NCBI GenBank assembly: GCA_910587715.1
Contig: CAJUMV010000019.1
Location: forward strand, 8,210-72,209
Direction: 5' to 3'
DNA: 64,000 bases
Origin: an uncultured Lachnospiraceae bacterium
GTDB lineage: Bacteria > Bacillota > Clostridia > Lachnospirales > Lachnospiraceae
Below the pieces are notes generated by a model, which did no database searches, was not told the origin of the DNA, and saw only the letters and a list, made by a program, of their open reading frames with translations. Shown here piece after piece: positions 8,943 to 17,432 of this stretch. Position 1 is the stretch's first letter; the number at the start of each line of letters is the position of its first letter. A program made the translations under genes and the position numbers.

Positions 8943-9116
8943 ATGAAGCACAGAAGAGTTTTTCTGAGAGCGGTTGCAGTAATAGCGGCTTTCTCGGTGG
9001 CGTTGTCCGGCGAGGGGGCTTCTTTTAGCGCGGTTTCCGCGGCTTCTCTCCCGGGTGCTGACAGAGCGGTGCATAGCTCTGCGAAGATACCGGGGGGGGG
9101 GTATAACGGGCTCTGA
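8943..9116 (+). CDS. Signal-peptide start of giant surface adhesin, cut off at a poly-G tract
   Basis: From the ATG at 8,943 (AAGGAA 7 bases upstream) the frame encodes a clear export signal: MKHRRVFLRA, a hydrophobic core (VAVIAAFSVALS) and a probable cleavage site near AVSAA. It continues to a run of ten G (9,092-9,101) and then stops at TGA 9,114. The very long downstream frame starting at 9,055 lacks both a ribosome site and a signal peptide. Removing one G (or adding two) joins both frames. This is therefore the true N-terminus of the adhesin in an OFF configuration, or a damaged one. With this and three other breaks repaired, the protein would be about 3,370 residues. Confidence 0.7.
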   Translation: MKHRRVFLRAVAVIAAFSVALSGEGASFSAVSAASLPGADRAVHSSAKIPGGGYNGL

Positions 9117-12100
9117 GAATGGTTTAAGCTGTGGATATCTCACACCTTTTTATTCTTATTCTTATGGCGGGATGGATGATGTGTCTGCCCGCGCCGAACG
9201 TTTCAAGACCGGTCTGATTCATTCCGGCATAGCGGGGGCGGTATCTGCCCGCGCAGATTCCAATGACGACAATTTATTGACGGCAAGCGGCTCCGGGTGG
9301 GCTGAAAGTCTCGGTATTTCCATAAATGCGGAGACGTCTGGCGGTTCTGGACAGGCAGAGAGCGCCGGTGATGCTGCGTCTTCTGACAGCTCCGGAAATT
9401 CGAACGGCTCGGAGACACCTGATGAGCCTAAGAAAAACTCCGAGAATCCTGAGAATCCGGACGATCCTAAGAAAGACTCTGAGAATCCTGAGAATCCGGA
9501 CGATCCTAAGAAAGACTCTGAGAACCCTGAGAATCCGGACGATCCGAAGAAGGAGCCTGAGAATCCCGACGAGCCGGAAAAACCGGGCAGCGTTTCCGAC
9601 AATACCCTGCCGGAGCCTGACAGCGTCTCCGAAAATTCCATTGAGGAGGACGGAATCGCTCTGCTTGCGGATGACGGTACATATGGGACCCTAACGGAAT
9701 CCGGCACACACGGGGCAAACGGCGATAATCTGCTGTGGAAATACTATGACGATACGAAGACGCTGGTAATCTGCCCGAATCCGGACAGTGCGAGTCCGGG
9801 CGGTGACATGAAAGCGGTATATGGTTCGAAGGGTCAGCATGAATGGAAGTCGTACTATACTCGTGTCGAGAAAGTAGTGGTGGAGGAGGGCGTCACCGCT
9901 CTTTCTCAGCGCGCGTTTATGTATCTTACCGCTTTGGAAGAGGTCTGGCTGCCGGAGAGCCTGAAGGTTATCGGGCAGAGCGCTTTTGATACGGATGGTG
10001 CGGGGGCGCCGCTTAAAAAAATCAATCCTGTGGAGGGCGGCGCGCCGGTGAACATTCCCTCCGGCGTGGAGGAAATACGCACATGGGCTTTCGCGGGCTG
10101 TACTTCTCTCGCTAAAGCGGGCGAAGGGGACAATTATGGTGTTGTCAGACTGCCGGACAGTCTGTCGAAGATGGGCTATGGCGTGTTTTATAATGATGCG
10201 GAGATTACGTCGATTCAGTTTGACGACAGGATAACCGGTCTGCAGCTGGATAATACAAATGACAATTACGGCATATTTCAGGGATGTACGAATCTGCGGG
10301 AGCTTCATTTTCCCGACAGCCTTACATCCTTGACGATTAACGGCGGAACCAGTGCGTGGAATAAGCTTTTCGCAGGCTGTACTTCCCTGACGGAGCTGGT
10401 CATTCCCGGCGGCATTGGGACGGTGCCGAAGGGACTTAGGCTGGATACCATTCCCAATCTGGAAATCCTGACGCTTGAACAGGGCATCACCGCCGTGGAA
10501 GGGTGGAATGTTAATTATTCGCCGTTTCCGGTGTCGCTGGTGGAGCTGAACCTCCCCCGGGGGTTTGAGACGATACCAAATATAATGTGCAGGAACCTTG
10601 GAAAGCTGCAGCGGATAAATCCGATTGCGGGCGGTTCCCAGGTGAATTTCCCGGAGGGGCTTACTGCTATCGGGAATCAGGCGTTTGATGGATGCAATTT
10701 GCTTGGCACGGCGGGAGAGGGAGAAAATCAGGGGCTGATTTGTTTCCCTGCCAGTCTTTCCTCGATTGGTCAGTATGCCTTTTATCGGAATCCGGCAATC
10801 CGCTCGCTCGTGATGAGCGACGCTGCGACTGCGCAGGAGAGCTTGGCGATTGGTCAGTATGCTTTTTGCCAGAATACGAGTCTGGAGTCGGTGCATTTCG
10901 GCGACGGGAAGAAAGCGCTTGATATGGCAGCAGGTTCTTTGACGGGAACCGCGGGAATGGCTTTTGCAGACTGCACGAAGCTTATGAGTCTGCACTTTCC
11001 CAAAAATCTGGAATCCCTCGTTATGGCAAATAACGCGTGGCGCGGCTGCAGCGCGGTGGAGGAGCTTTACCTTCCCGGAACGCTTAAGACGGTGACGCGG
11101 GAGATGAACCTTTCGCAGTTTACGGAGGTCAGGAAGCTGACCTTCGGTCAGGGCATGGAAGAGGTAGAGAGAGCGAGCATATATGATTATAAATCCATTC
11201 TGCCGACATCCGTGGAGGAGCTTTATTTGCCGGAGGGGTTTCGGATTATTCCCGTTGCGATGTGCAACGGATTTGCCAACCTGAAAAAAATCAACCCGGA
11301 GGAGGACGGCTCCCAGATTAATTTCCCGGAGGGACTTGAAGAGATTGGGGAGCGCGCTTTTTCCAGCTGCAGGAATCTTGGCATAGAGAGCGGGGACGGG
11401 CAGATTGCGGTCAGCTTTCCGAACAGCCTGACATGGATGGGGAAATATGCCTTTTCGGGAAACGGCCAGTTGACAAAGCTGGAGTTTGACACGCCCATGA
11501 GCGGAGGGCTGAAGATAGATGAGAGGGTCTTTGACGGCTGCAGCGGTCTTTCGGGGGAGCTGCGCCTGCCGGACGGACTGGTCAGCTTAGGTCAAAATAC
11601 GCTGTATGGAACAGAATACCGCACGGAACTGTGGACGACTACAGAGCCTTTTCTGGCAAAGATACAGTACCGGGGCAGCCGTAATGAAATAACCTTTGAA
11701 AGCATACGGTTCCGTGGCGTGGACGACAGGGATGAGATAGAGGTGGACGGGACGGCTGTGGGCTGGGGCTCCTTTTATGATGTGTTTATCAAGGAGCAGT
11801 ACTATAACAGGAATGCGCCCAAAAAGCTCCATATCGAGGACACGGTAAAGCGTCTTGCAAGCGACACGTTCTGGAAGGATTTCAAGGAAGTGACCTTCCA
11901 TGGGGAGAATGTAGTCACGCTGGATCACAAGGGTATGTTTAACGCTGCGCCCGCTTCGCTGAAAAATCTGGAGGGCACCTACTATGTGTCACCGGAGGGC
12001 GCGCTTTATCTGTTGGACGAGAACACAAGACAGGCGGCGCTTGCCTACTGTCCGCCCGGGGTCACGGCGCTTACCATTCCGGCTTCCCTTCACGTCACCG

Positions 12101-12510
12101 ACAATCTGACCGGGGTATACGACAAGAAATATAACGGGATTTACAATGTGACTTCCGTGCTGCCCCACGCCATTATTGAGGCGAAGAATCTGACGACGAT
12201 CACGGCGGCGCAGCCGGAAAAGATTACGCTGGGGATGCGCGCCTTTGCGGACTGCCCGACACTTACGCAGGTGAACGGCGTGACCACCCAGAAGGAAGCG
12301 AATGCCCTGTTCGGGCCCGAGGGCACTTCGGCGAGAAAGTATGCCTTTGTGAACACGGGACTTTTACCGGATGAGGATCCGGAGATGAAAGGGCAGCCGC
12401 AGCGTGTCCTCAAGTATGTGGACGGAGCGGGCAGTATGCTTGAGATCAAGGCATATTTTGTGGACGGGGAAAATTTCCGGCGCCCTACGAGGATGATGCC
12501 TACCGTCTGA
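9055..12510 (+). CDS. Giant surface adhesin, fragment 1: BspA-type leucine-rich repeats
   Basis: The largest piece of the adhesin begun at 8,943; the 9,055 ATG is only the nominal start of the frame. After about 120 residues comes a hydrophilic Pro/Glu/Asp stalk with three tandem 13-residue repeats (ENPENPDDPKKDS). BspA/TpLRR-type leucine-rich repeats then extend from about residue 230 to 880, with recurring patterns such as LTALEEVWLPESLKVIGQSA, VRLPDSLSKMGYGVF and LTELVIPGGI. Such repeats mediate binding to host matrix or other bacteria. The frame ends at TGA 12,508. The next frame reads straight on (FPAPYEDDAYRLMTGEK) if one A is added to the AAAA at 12,470-12,473, so this is a one-base frameshift and not a natural C-terminus. 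Confidence 0.75.
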   Translation: MLTERCIALRRYRGGGITGSENGLSCGYLTPFYSYSYGGMDDVSARAERFKTGLIHSGIAGAVSARADSNDDNLLTASGSGWAESLGISINAETSGGSGQAESAGDAASSDSSGNSNGSETPDEPKKNSENPENPDDPKKDSENPENPDDPKKDSENPENPDDPKKEPENPDEPEKPGSVSDNTLPEPDSVSENSIEEDGIALLADDGTYGTLTESGTHGANGDNLLWKYYDDTKTLVICPNPDSASPGGDMKAVYGSKGQHEWKSYYTRVEKVVVEEGVTALSQRAFMYLTALEEVWLPESLKVIGQSAFDTDGAGAPLKKINPVEGGAPVNIPSGVEEIRTWAFAGCTSLAKAGEGDNYGVVRLPDSLSKMGYGVFYNDAEITSIQFDDRITGLQLDNTNDNYGIFQGCTNLRELHFPDSLTSLTINGGTSAWNKLFAGCTSLTELVIPGGIGTVPKGLRLDTIPNLEILTLEQGITAVEGWNVNYSPFPVSLVELNLPRGFETIPNIMCRNLGKLQRINPIAGGSQVNFPEGLTAIGNQAFDGCNLLGTAGEGENQGLICFPASLSSIGQYAFYRNPAIRSLVMSDAATAQESLAIGQYAFCQNTSLESVHFGDGKKALDMAAGSLTGTAGMAFADCTKLMSLHFPKNLESLVMANNAWRGCSAVEELYLPGTLKTVTREMNLSQFTEVRKLTFGQGMEEVERASIYDYKSILPTSVEELYLPEGFRIIPVAMCNGFANLKKINPEEDGSQINFPEGLEEIGERAFSSCRNLGIESGDGQIAVSFPNSLTWMGKYAFSGNGQLTKLEFDTPMSGGLKIDERVFDGCSGLSGELRLPDGLVSLGQNTLYGTEYRTELWTTTEPFLAKIQYRGSRNEITFESIRFRGVDDRDEIEVDGTAVGWGSFYDVFIKEQYYNRNAPKKLHIEDTVKRLASDTFWKDFKEVTFHGENVVTLDHKGMFNAAPASLKNLEGTYYVSPEGALYLLDENTRQAALAYCPPGVTALTIPASLHVTDNLTGVYDKKYNGIYNVTSVLPHAIIEAKNLTTITAAQPEKITLGMRAFADCPTLTQVNGVTTQKEANALFGPEGTSARKYAFVNTGLLPDEDPEMKGQPQRVLKYVDGAGSMLEIKAYFVDGENFRRPTRMMPTV
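9442..9558 (+). repeat. Three tandem 39-base repeats in adhesin stalk
   Basis: Three consecutive 39-base units (9,442-9,480, 9,481-9,519, 9,520-9,558) encode ENPENPDDPKKDS with minor changes in the last copy. Partial units flank them on both sides. The unit length is a multiple of three, so copy-number changes would alter stalk length without breaking the frame. Confidence 0.9.
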
Positions 12511-14531
12511 TGACCGGGGAGAAGGTGCGCTTCGATATCAGTGTGAACACCAATGCGGACACGAAATGCAAGATTTATTTCCAGCCTTCCGATTCGGACT
12601 TTGAGGGCTTTATCAGGGGAGATGCGACAGGAAACGCGGAAAATAAGGTAACCGGGAAGAGTACACCCATCACGCTGACGACCGGTTATGATGCTGTGGC
12701 GGGCAGTTATTACTGTGAGTTCCGCATTCCGGCGGGTGCGACCATGTCTAAGGCAGGCATTGCCGGGAGCGAGGGGATACCAGCGCTTTATCCGGCGAAG
12801 GTGGATGCCGGAGGAGATACGTTAAATCTTTCGAAGGGCGGAGAGCTGTGCGTGTGGGCTGAGATGGTGCAGGATACGTCCACGCCCTCGGAATCGCCGG
12901 GAACGGGCGAAAACGACTATATGATGTTTCTGTGGAGAACGAAGCGGACGGAGTATCAGGTGAATGTGAGAGCGGGAAAGGATGTGCCGGCAAGACTTGA
13001 TACGAGCACCAAAAAACCTACCTTTAAGCCCCTGAACGGCGACGCCTTTCAGCTGGGTTTTCAGGGATTTCGGCTAAAGACGGATTTAAACAGTTATAAT
13101 GCCTATTTTTACACAGATGGCGCACAGGAACCAGATAACAGGCGGTGGCGCGGCAGAGACCCTGTGGAGCAGGTCTGCTGGCAGTATCGGGTCGTGCTGC
13201 CGGAGGGCATGGAGTGGAAGAGCGCGGAGGAAATCGTGGCGCGCTGGGGCAGAGTTTATAACCGTATCGTTCTGGAAGCGGAGGTCAGCGAGGATAAGAG
13301 AACGCTGACCTGCCGGTACACGGAGGGAAGTAGTGATACGGGAAATCCCCTGGGCAGGGATTTTGGCATTACGCCATCCCAATGGACGGCTTCCTTTGAC
13401 GGAGACATGGTGATACTGGAGGACTACGATTTCTTTACGGACAGTCAGATTACCTACGACTGCAGCGCGGTGGTTTATTATCGGTTTTCGGAGCCGCTTC
13501 AGCTTGCAGCAAAGCAGATAACGGATACCTTAAAGGGCCTGGAGCCGGGCGAGATTACCTTTGCCAGAAGCGTCGGACTGGACGAGGAGCACCGGTTCGG
13601 TGCGGATATGAGAGGAAAGAGGGGATGCACCGTATTAAATACCCTCTGGGCATACAATGCCAGCGCCGCGCCCGCGCCTACGGGATTGATAGAGGTCATC
13701 GACACGCTCATCGACGGGGACAACGGTTATCTCTATCTCACGGCGGAGCAGATGGCGGCGATTCTTTTGGATGGAGCCGACGGGAGCGGTGCGGAGAAAG
13801 GCTCCGGCATCCGGGTAAAGGAAATTCAGATTACGGATGCGCTGCTCTATGGGGAGGATGTGCCTTTTTCTTCCGGCATTACCCATATTGGCATAGACGG
13901 GCAGACACAGATTGCGGAGAATCTGCTCAATCACTATACCGCGCCGAAACAGGCGGGGGCGGTTCTGCGCATATCGGCGGAGCGGGACGAGGATCTGCGG
14001 CTGCAGAGCGTCACCCTAAAAATAAACGAAAATGCGTCCATATCCATACCGCTGCCTGCGGATTTAACGGCAAAAGAGACGCTCGCCGGTTCGCTTGCCG
14101 CAGCGATGGAGGGGGCAGGCTACCGGTTCGCCGTGGCGAGCGGCAGGTACCAGATCACCTGGCAGGCGACTCCGGAGACGAAAGCGCACACAGTGGATGC
14201 GCTGGACAGATGGGAAATCGGCAGCTACGAGGCGACTGTCAAGCTGGACTGCCAGCAGGCGCATCACTATATCGAGGAGGATTCTCCGGGCAGTTACCGG
14301 TTTAAAGGATTTACGGGCTACAGCTGGGGTTATACACAATGGCTGGCGGAAGCGGTGTTTACCTACGAGGGGAGAGATGAAGAGGGGGAGAGCGTACAGA
14401 AAACACAGAAAAGCCATTCCCCGCGTAATCGGTATCAGGATGAGGTGCCGGAGTTTGTCGGCAATGAAAGTGTAAGTGCGCCCGACAATTCCGTACTGGT
14501 TGCGACCACATCCACATGCCGGGCAGGGTAG
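12510..14531 (+). CDS. Giant surface adhesin, fragment 2
   Basis: A 673-residue continuation of the same adhesin after the frameshift near 12,475. It has no export signal or ribosome site of its own; its first ATG overlaps the preceding stop (TGATGA). The sequence has the beta-rich, Thr/Ser/Gly-rich look of extracellular stalk domains (for example CKIYFQPSDSDFEG and YDAVAGSYYCEFRIPAG), but I cannot assign a named domain. It ends at an in-frame TAG (14,529-14,531). The same frame remains open on the other side of that codon and encodes matching material, so this is a nonsense mutation within one gene. Confidence 0.6.
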   Translation: MTGEKVRFDISVNTNADTKCKIYFQPSDSDFEGFIRGDATGNAENKVTGKSTPITLTTGYDAVAGSYYCEFRIPAGATMSKAGIAGSEGIPALYPAKVDAGGDTLNLSKGGELCVWAEMVQDTSTPSESPGTGENDYMMFLWRTKRTEYQVNVRAGKDVPARLDTSTKKPTFKPLNGDAFQLGFQGFRLKTDLNSYNAYFYTDGAQEPDNRRWRGRDPVEQVCWQYRVVLPEGMEWKSAEEIVARWGRVYNRIVLEAEVSEDKRTLTCRYTEGSSDTGNPLGRDFGITPSQWTASFDGDMVILEDYDFFTDSQITYDCSAVVYYRFSEPLQLAAKQITDTLKGLEPGEITFARSVGLDEEHRFGADMRGKRGCTVLNTLWAYNASAAPAPTGLIEVIDTLIDGDNGYLYLTAEQMAAILLDGADGSGAEKGSGIRVKEIQITDALLYGEDVPFSSGITHIGIDGQTQIAENLLNHYTAPKQAGAVLRISAERDEDLRLQSVTLKINENASISIPLPADLTAKETLAGSLAAAMEGAGYRFAVASGRYQITWQATPETKAHTVDALDRWEIGSYEATVKLDCQQAHHYIEEDSPGSYRFKGFTGYSWGYTQWLAEAVFTYEGRDEEGESVQKTQKSHSPRNRYQDEVPEFVGNESVSAPDNSVLVATTSTCRAG

Positions 14532-14573
14532 ACAAGCTGGGCAGATAACCGCGGCAGCAAATATATAGGCGGC

Positions 14574-17432
14574 GTGGATTACCGGGGCAACGCGATTCCC
14601 CTTCACGGCGGTGATTTCATACGCTGGCGCGACAGCTATACCAATAAAAATAATGTGACCCGGACAGAGTTGGTTTACGAGCAGAGTCTGGTTGGCCAGG
14701 CGCTTCTTGTGCCCTGCGACAAGAACCCGGGGCTTTCGTCCGCGGGGTACGAGATCGTGGAAGACCCGGTGGGCGACCGCTACTTTGCAATCGTGGCGGA
14801 CGGGACCCGGAAAACGATAGACGGAGTCTGGCTGGGGTATCGGGAGAGCTTGTCGGGAAGCTGGTCCGCTTTCTATGCGGAAACGGTGGAGATTAGCGCA
14901 GGCGGCGATGGCGCAAGTCCTTTCTTGAAGATAAGATGGTACGATCAGGCGGTGGACGAGCGTGCCGCGAAGGAGTACCGGTTTCTGGCGCAGGTGCGCA
15001 ATCCCGTTATGGCGGGCGGCGTGCCGGAAATCAAGAGTGTTCTCTATGAGAACGGGTATCTTGCCGAAGAGGGAGACAATACTTACTCCGCCCGGCTCGT
15101 GGTCGAAAAGGAGGGCGTTTACCGTGCGGATGAGATTAAAAAGGATATCCTGAAAAATCCGGAGACGCTGGATGATGCGCCGCAGGATCAGGAGCTTGAT
15201 TCACGACGCGCCAATGTGTATATCCGTGCGGGAGGAAGCGTTACCTATCGGCTTTCCTTTGACGAGTACTGGGATGCGTCCTATACGCTGCCGGAGGGGG
15301 CGGTCTGCGACCGGCTGCCGGATGCGGCGGGCTGCTTTGACTGGGAGGTCGGCAAAAATGTCCATGTGCGTTACCTGCTGCATAACCGGGACGGGGCGGC
15401 GGCTGACGGCTATCGGGAATATGTGCCGGAGACAGCGGATTTTTGTAAGCTGACGGACAGAAAGGACAAAGGACAGTATCTCTACTGGGGAGATTTTACG
15501 ATTCCCGTGAATCATACCCTCTATATTTATGTGACGCTGGATTTCCCCGATAATACGGCGGAAAACGGTAATCTGTGGGATCGGTATGTGAAGGCGGTGG
15601 ACGGGCTGCCGGAGGTGAACGGCGTGCTCACCAATGCGTTCAGGCAGCGCGGCGGAAAGACGGATCTGCAGTTTTGGGAGGACAAGAGCGAAGAAATTAC
15701 GGAGAGCGTTATCACGCACAGGCTGGCGAAGCCGCCCCGAGCCTACTTAAAGACCGGGAAACTGGTGTATCAGTCGGATTTGGATAAGACACAGGCGATT
15801 TTCACAAACAGCGACCAGAAAGAGCGGACATTCAGCTATTATGTGGTGCTTTACAATGACGGAGAGAGTAACCTCTACTTAAATCCTGTACATCTGATCG
15901 TGCCCAGGGGCTTCACGCTGAACATACCTAATTCCGATTATGCTGTTTATTATAACTGTACGTCCGGTGATGAGACGATGGCGGTGAGAGACGGACAGCT
16001 GCCGCCGGGTGTGGAGCGGACCAATCAGGTCTATGTGGACTATAAGGCATTGGAGGGCGAAACGGGGGACAACGGCAAGAATAGAGAGGTCGTGCTGGAA
16101 TTTAATCCGAGGGGATTTGGTTACGGTCTTTCCGGCGGCGGATTTGATGCGGATATCGGGAAACCGTATCTGGAGCCGGGCAGGTTTTACGCGGCGAAGC
16201 TTACCTTTACGGTGGGCGCTTCCCTCAGCAAATATCCCGATGCGCCTGCGGGCACGCCGCTCTTCTTTGAGACAGATGAAGAAGTCAAGGAAAAATGGGG
16301 TTTTGAAGCACCTGTGGATACCACGGGAAAGTGGGTGGCTTCCGAATTTACGGCGACAAGGGCGGAAGCGGGACCGGGTCTGATTAAAGGAATGCCGGTT
16401 CTGCAGAAGGAGGGAGAAGGCGAATATCCCTATAAACCGCAGGAAGGCACTGCCATGGAGCATCCGGTCAAGTGGGAGACCGAGTTGGTCAATAACGGGG
16501 CGAATGCTCTCAACGACTTCCATATCAAGGATTCCATCCAATGGCCCTATGTGTTCGACGGCGAGGTGGCGCTCAGCGATAACTGGCAGAAGGAGTCCGA
16601 TAAAACGTCGAGCAATTTCAAGTGGCAGTCCTTTACCATTACACGCTATACGGAGGAAGTCACGCTGACACAGGACGATCAGACCGTGCGGAAGGTGGAG
16701 AAGATCGACCGGGACAGACTGATGGTGAATAAGGTGCCGGTGGAGATCGCACCGGATAGGAATACCGCCATGGCTGATCCGGATCGCTATTCGGTGCGGA
16801 TTTATTCCTATAAAAATTTTTACGCCCGTGTCTGGTTCTATAAAGAGAGTGCCTTTGACAGTGGGGCGGAGAGTGACGGGGAGCGTGCCGCGGAGACTAT
16901 GGAGCTTGATTTTAGTCAGCGGTATTACGGAACATCTCCGGGCATCGTAGACAGAGGGGTGATCACGGAAGCGAAGAGGACCTTAAGCTATTGGACCAGA
17001 TTTGACATGTCGAAGATGATGGAGAATGTGGGCAATACCTTTATCAACCGCGCATTGCTCCTGCCGGGCGATTCCCATACCTACCACAGGGAAGACGTCT
17101 GCGAGGGAATCCCTCTAAACGAAGGCGGAAACGCGGTGGAAGGCGATGAGGAGAAGGTGGCGGCGATTCTTGCTTCCAGCCATGTCACCATCAGTGTGGG
17201 ACAGAGCACGCAGGGATGGATCATGGCGGAGGAGGATCTGCAGGAGGGCGCGGGCGGTCTGACCGTGCCGGAGGATGTGGCGGAGCTGCTCTCGAAAAAC
17301 CAGACGGTCCTGCTCAGCGATGTGGCGAACACGGTGACCTATACTATGGGCGTGCTGAATCAGGCCGTGGTGGTGGAGGGGGCACCCAGAACGCGGAGGA
17401 GAGAAAGTATTCCCTGCAGGATATGGTGCTGA
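14574..17432 (+). CDS. Giant surface adhesin, fragment 3
   Basis: A 952-residue stretch in the same frame as fragment 2, separated from it only by the TAG at 14,529. The frame is open from 14,532 (TSWADNRGSKYIGG and onward); the ATG-like start is nominal (GTG at 14,574, no ribosome site). The product is rich in Asp, Gly and aromatic residues, consistent with repeated extracellular beta domains. Stretches such as YYVVLYNDGESNLYLNPVHL suggest domains like those in other large sortase-anchored proteins, but no family is assigned. It ends in a frameshift near the GGGGG at 17,378-17,382: adding one G continues into fragment 4 (GTQNAEERKYSLQDMVLI). Confidence 0.6.
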   Translation: MDYRGNAIPLHGGDFIRWRDSYTNKNNVTRTELVYEQSLVGQALLVPCDKNPGLSSAGYEIVEDPVGDRYFAIVADGTRKTIDGVWLGYRESLSGSWSAFYAETVEISAGGDGASPFLKIRWYDQAVDERAAKEYRFLAQVRNPVMAGGVPEIKSVLYENGYLAEEGDNTYSARLVVEKEGVYRADEIKKDILKNPETLDDAPQDQELDSRRANVYIRAGGSVTYRLSFDEYWDASYTLPEGAVCDRLPDAAGCFDWEVGKNVHVRYLLHNRDGAAADGYREYVPETADFCKLTDRKDKGQYLYWGDFTIPVNHTLYIYVTLDFPDNTAENGNLWDRYVKAVDGLPEVNGVLTNAFRQRGGKTDLQFWEDKSEEITESVITHRLAKPPRAYLKTGKLVYQSDLDKTQAIFTNSDQKERTFSYYVVLYNDGESNLYLNPVHLIVPRGFTLNIPNSDYAVYYNCTSGDETMAVRDGQLPPGVERTNQVYVDYKALEGETGDNGKNREVVLEFNPRGFGYGLSGGGFDADIGKPYLEPGRFYAAKLTFTVGASLSKYPDAPAGTPLFFETDEEVKEKWGFEAPVDTTGKWVASEFTATRAEAGPGLIKGMPVLQKEGEGEYPYKPQEGTAMEHPVKWETELVNNGANALNDFHIKDSIQWPYVFDGEVALSDNWQKESDKTSSNFKWQSFTITRYTEEVTLTQDDQTVRKVEKIDRDRLMVNKVPVEIAPDRNTAMADPDRYSVRIYSYKNFYARVWFYKESAFDSGAESDGERAAETMELDFSQRYYGTSPGIVDRGVITEAKRTLSYWTRFDMSKMMENVGNTFINRALLLPGDSHTYHREDVCEGIPLNEGGNAVEGDEEKVAAILASSHVTISVGQSTQGWIMAEEDLQEGAGGLTVPEDVAELLSKNQTVLLSDVANTVTYTMGVLNQAVVVEGAPRTRRRESIPCRIWC

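Noticed and set aside
9442..9558. Tandem repeats considered as a CRISPR array
   Set aside because: Units are contiguous without spacers and encode protein; no cas genes in the window.
9219..9707. Minus-strand frame with repeated Ser/Gly/Phe units
   Set aside because: It is the antisense of the 39-base stalk repeats of the adhesin.
9691..10995. Long minus-strand frame of 434 codons inside the adhesin
   Set aside because: Arg/His-rich, no recognisable domain and opposite well-defined leucine-rich repeats; a GC-rich shadow.
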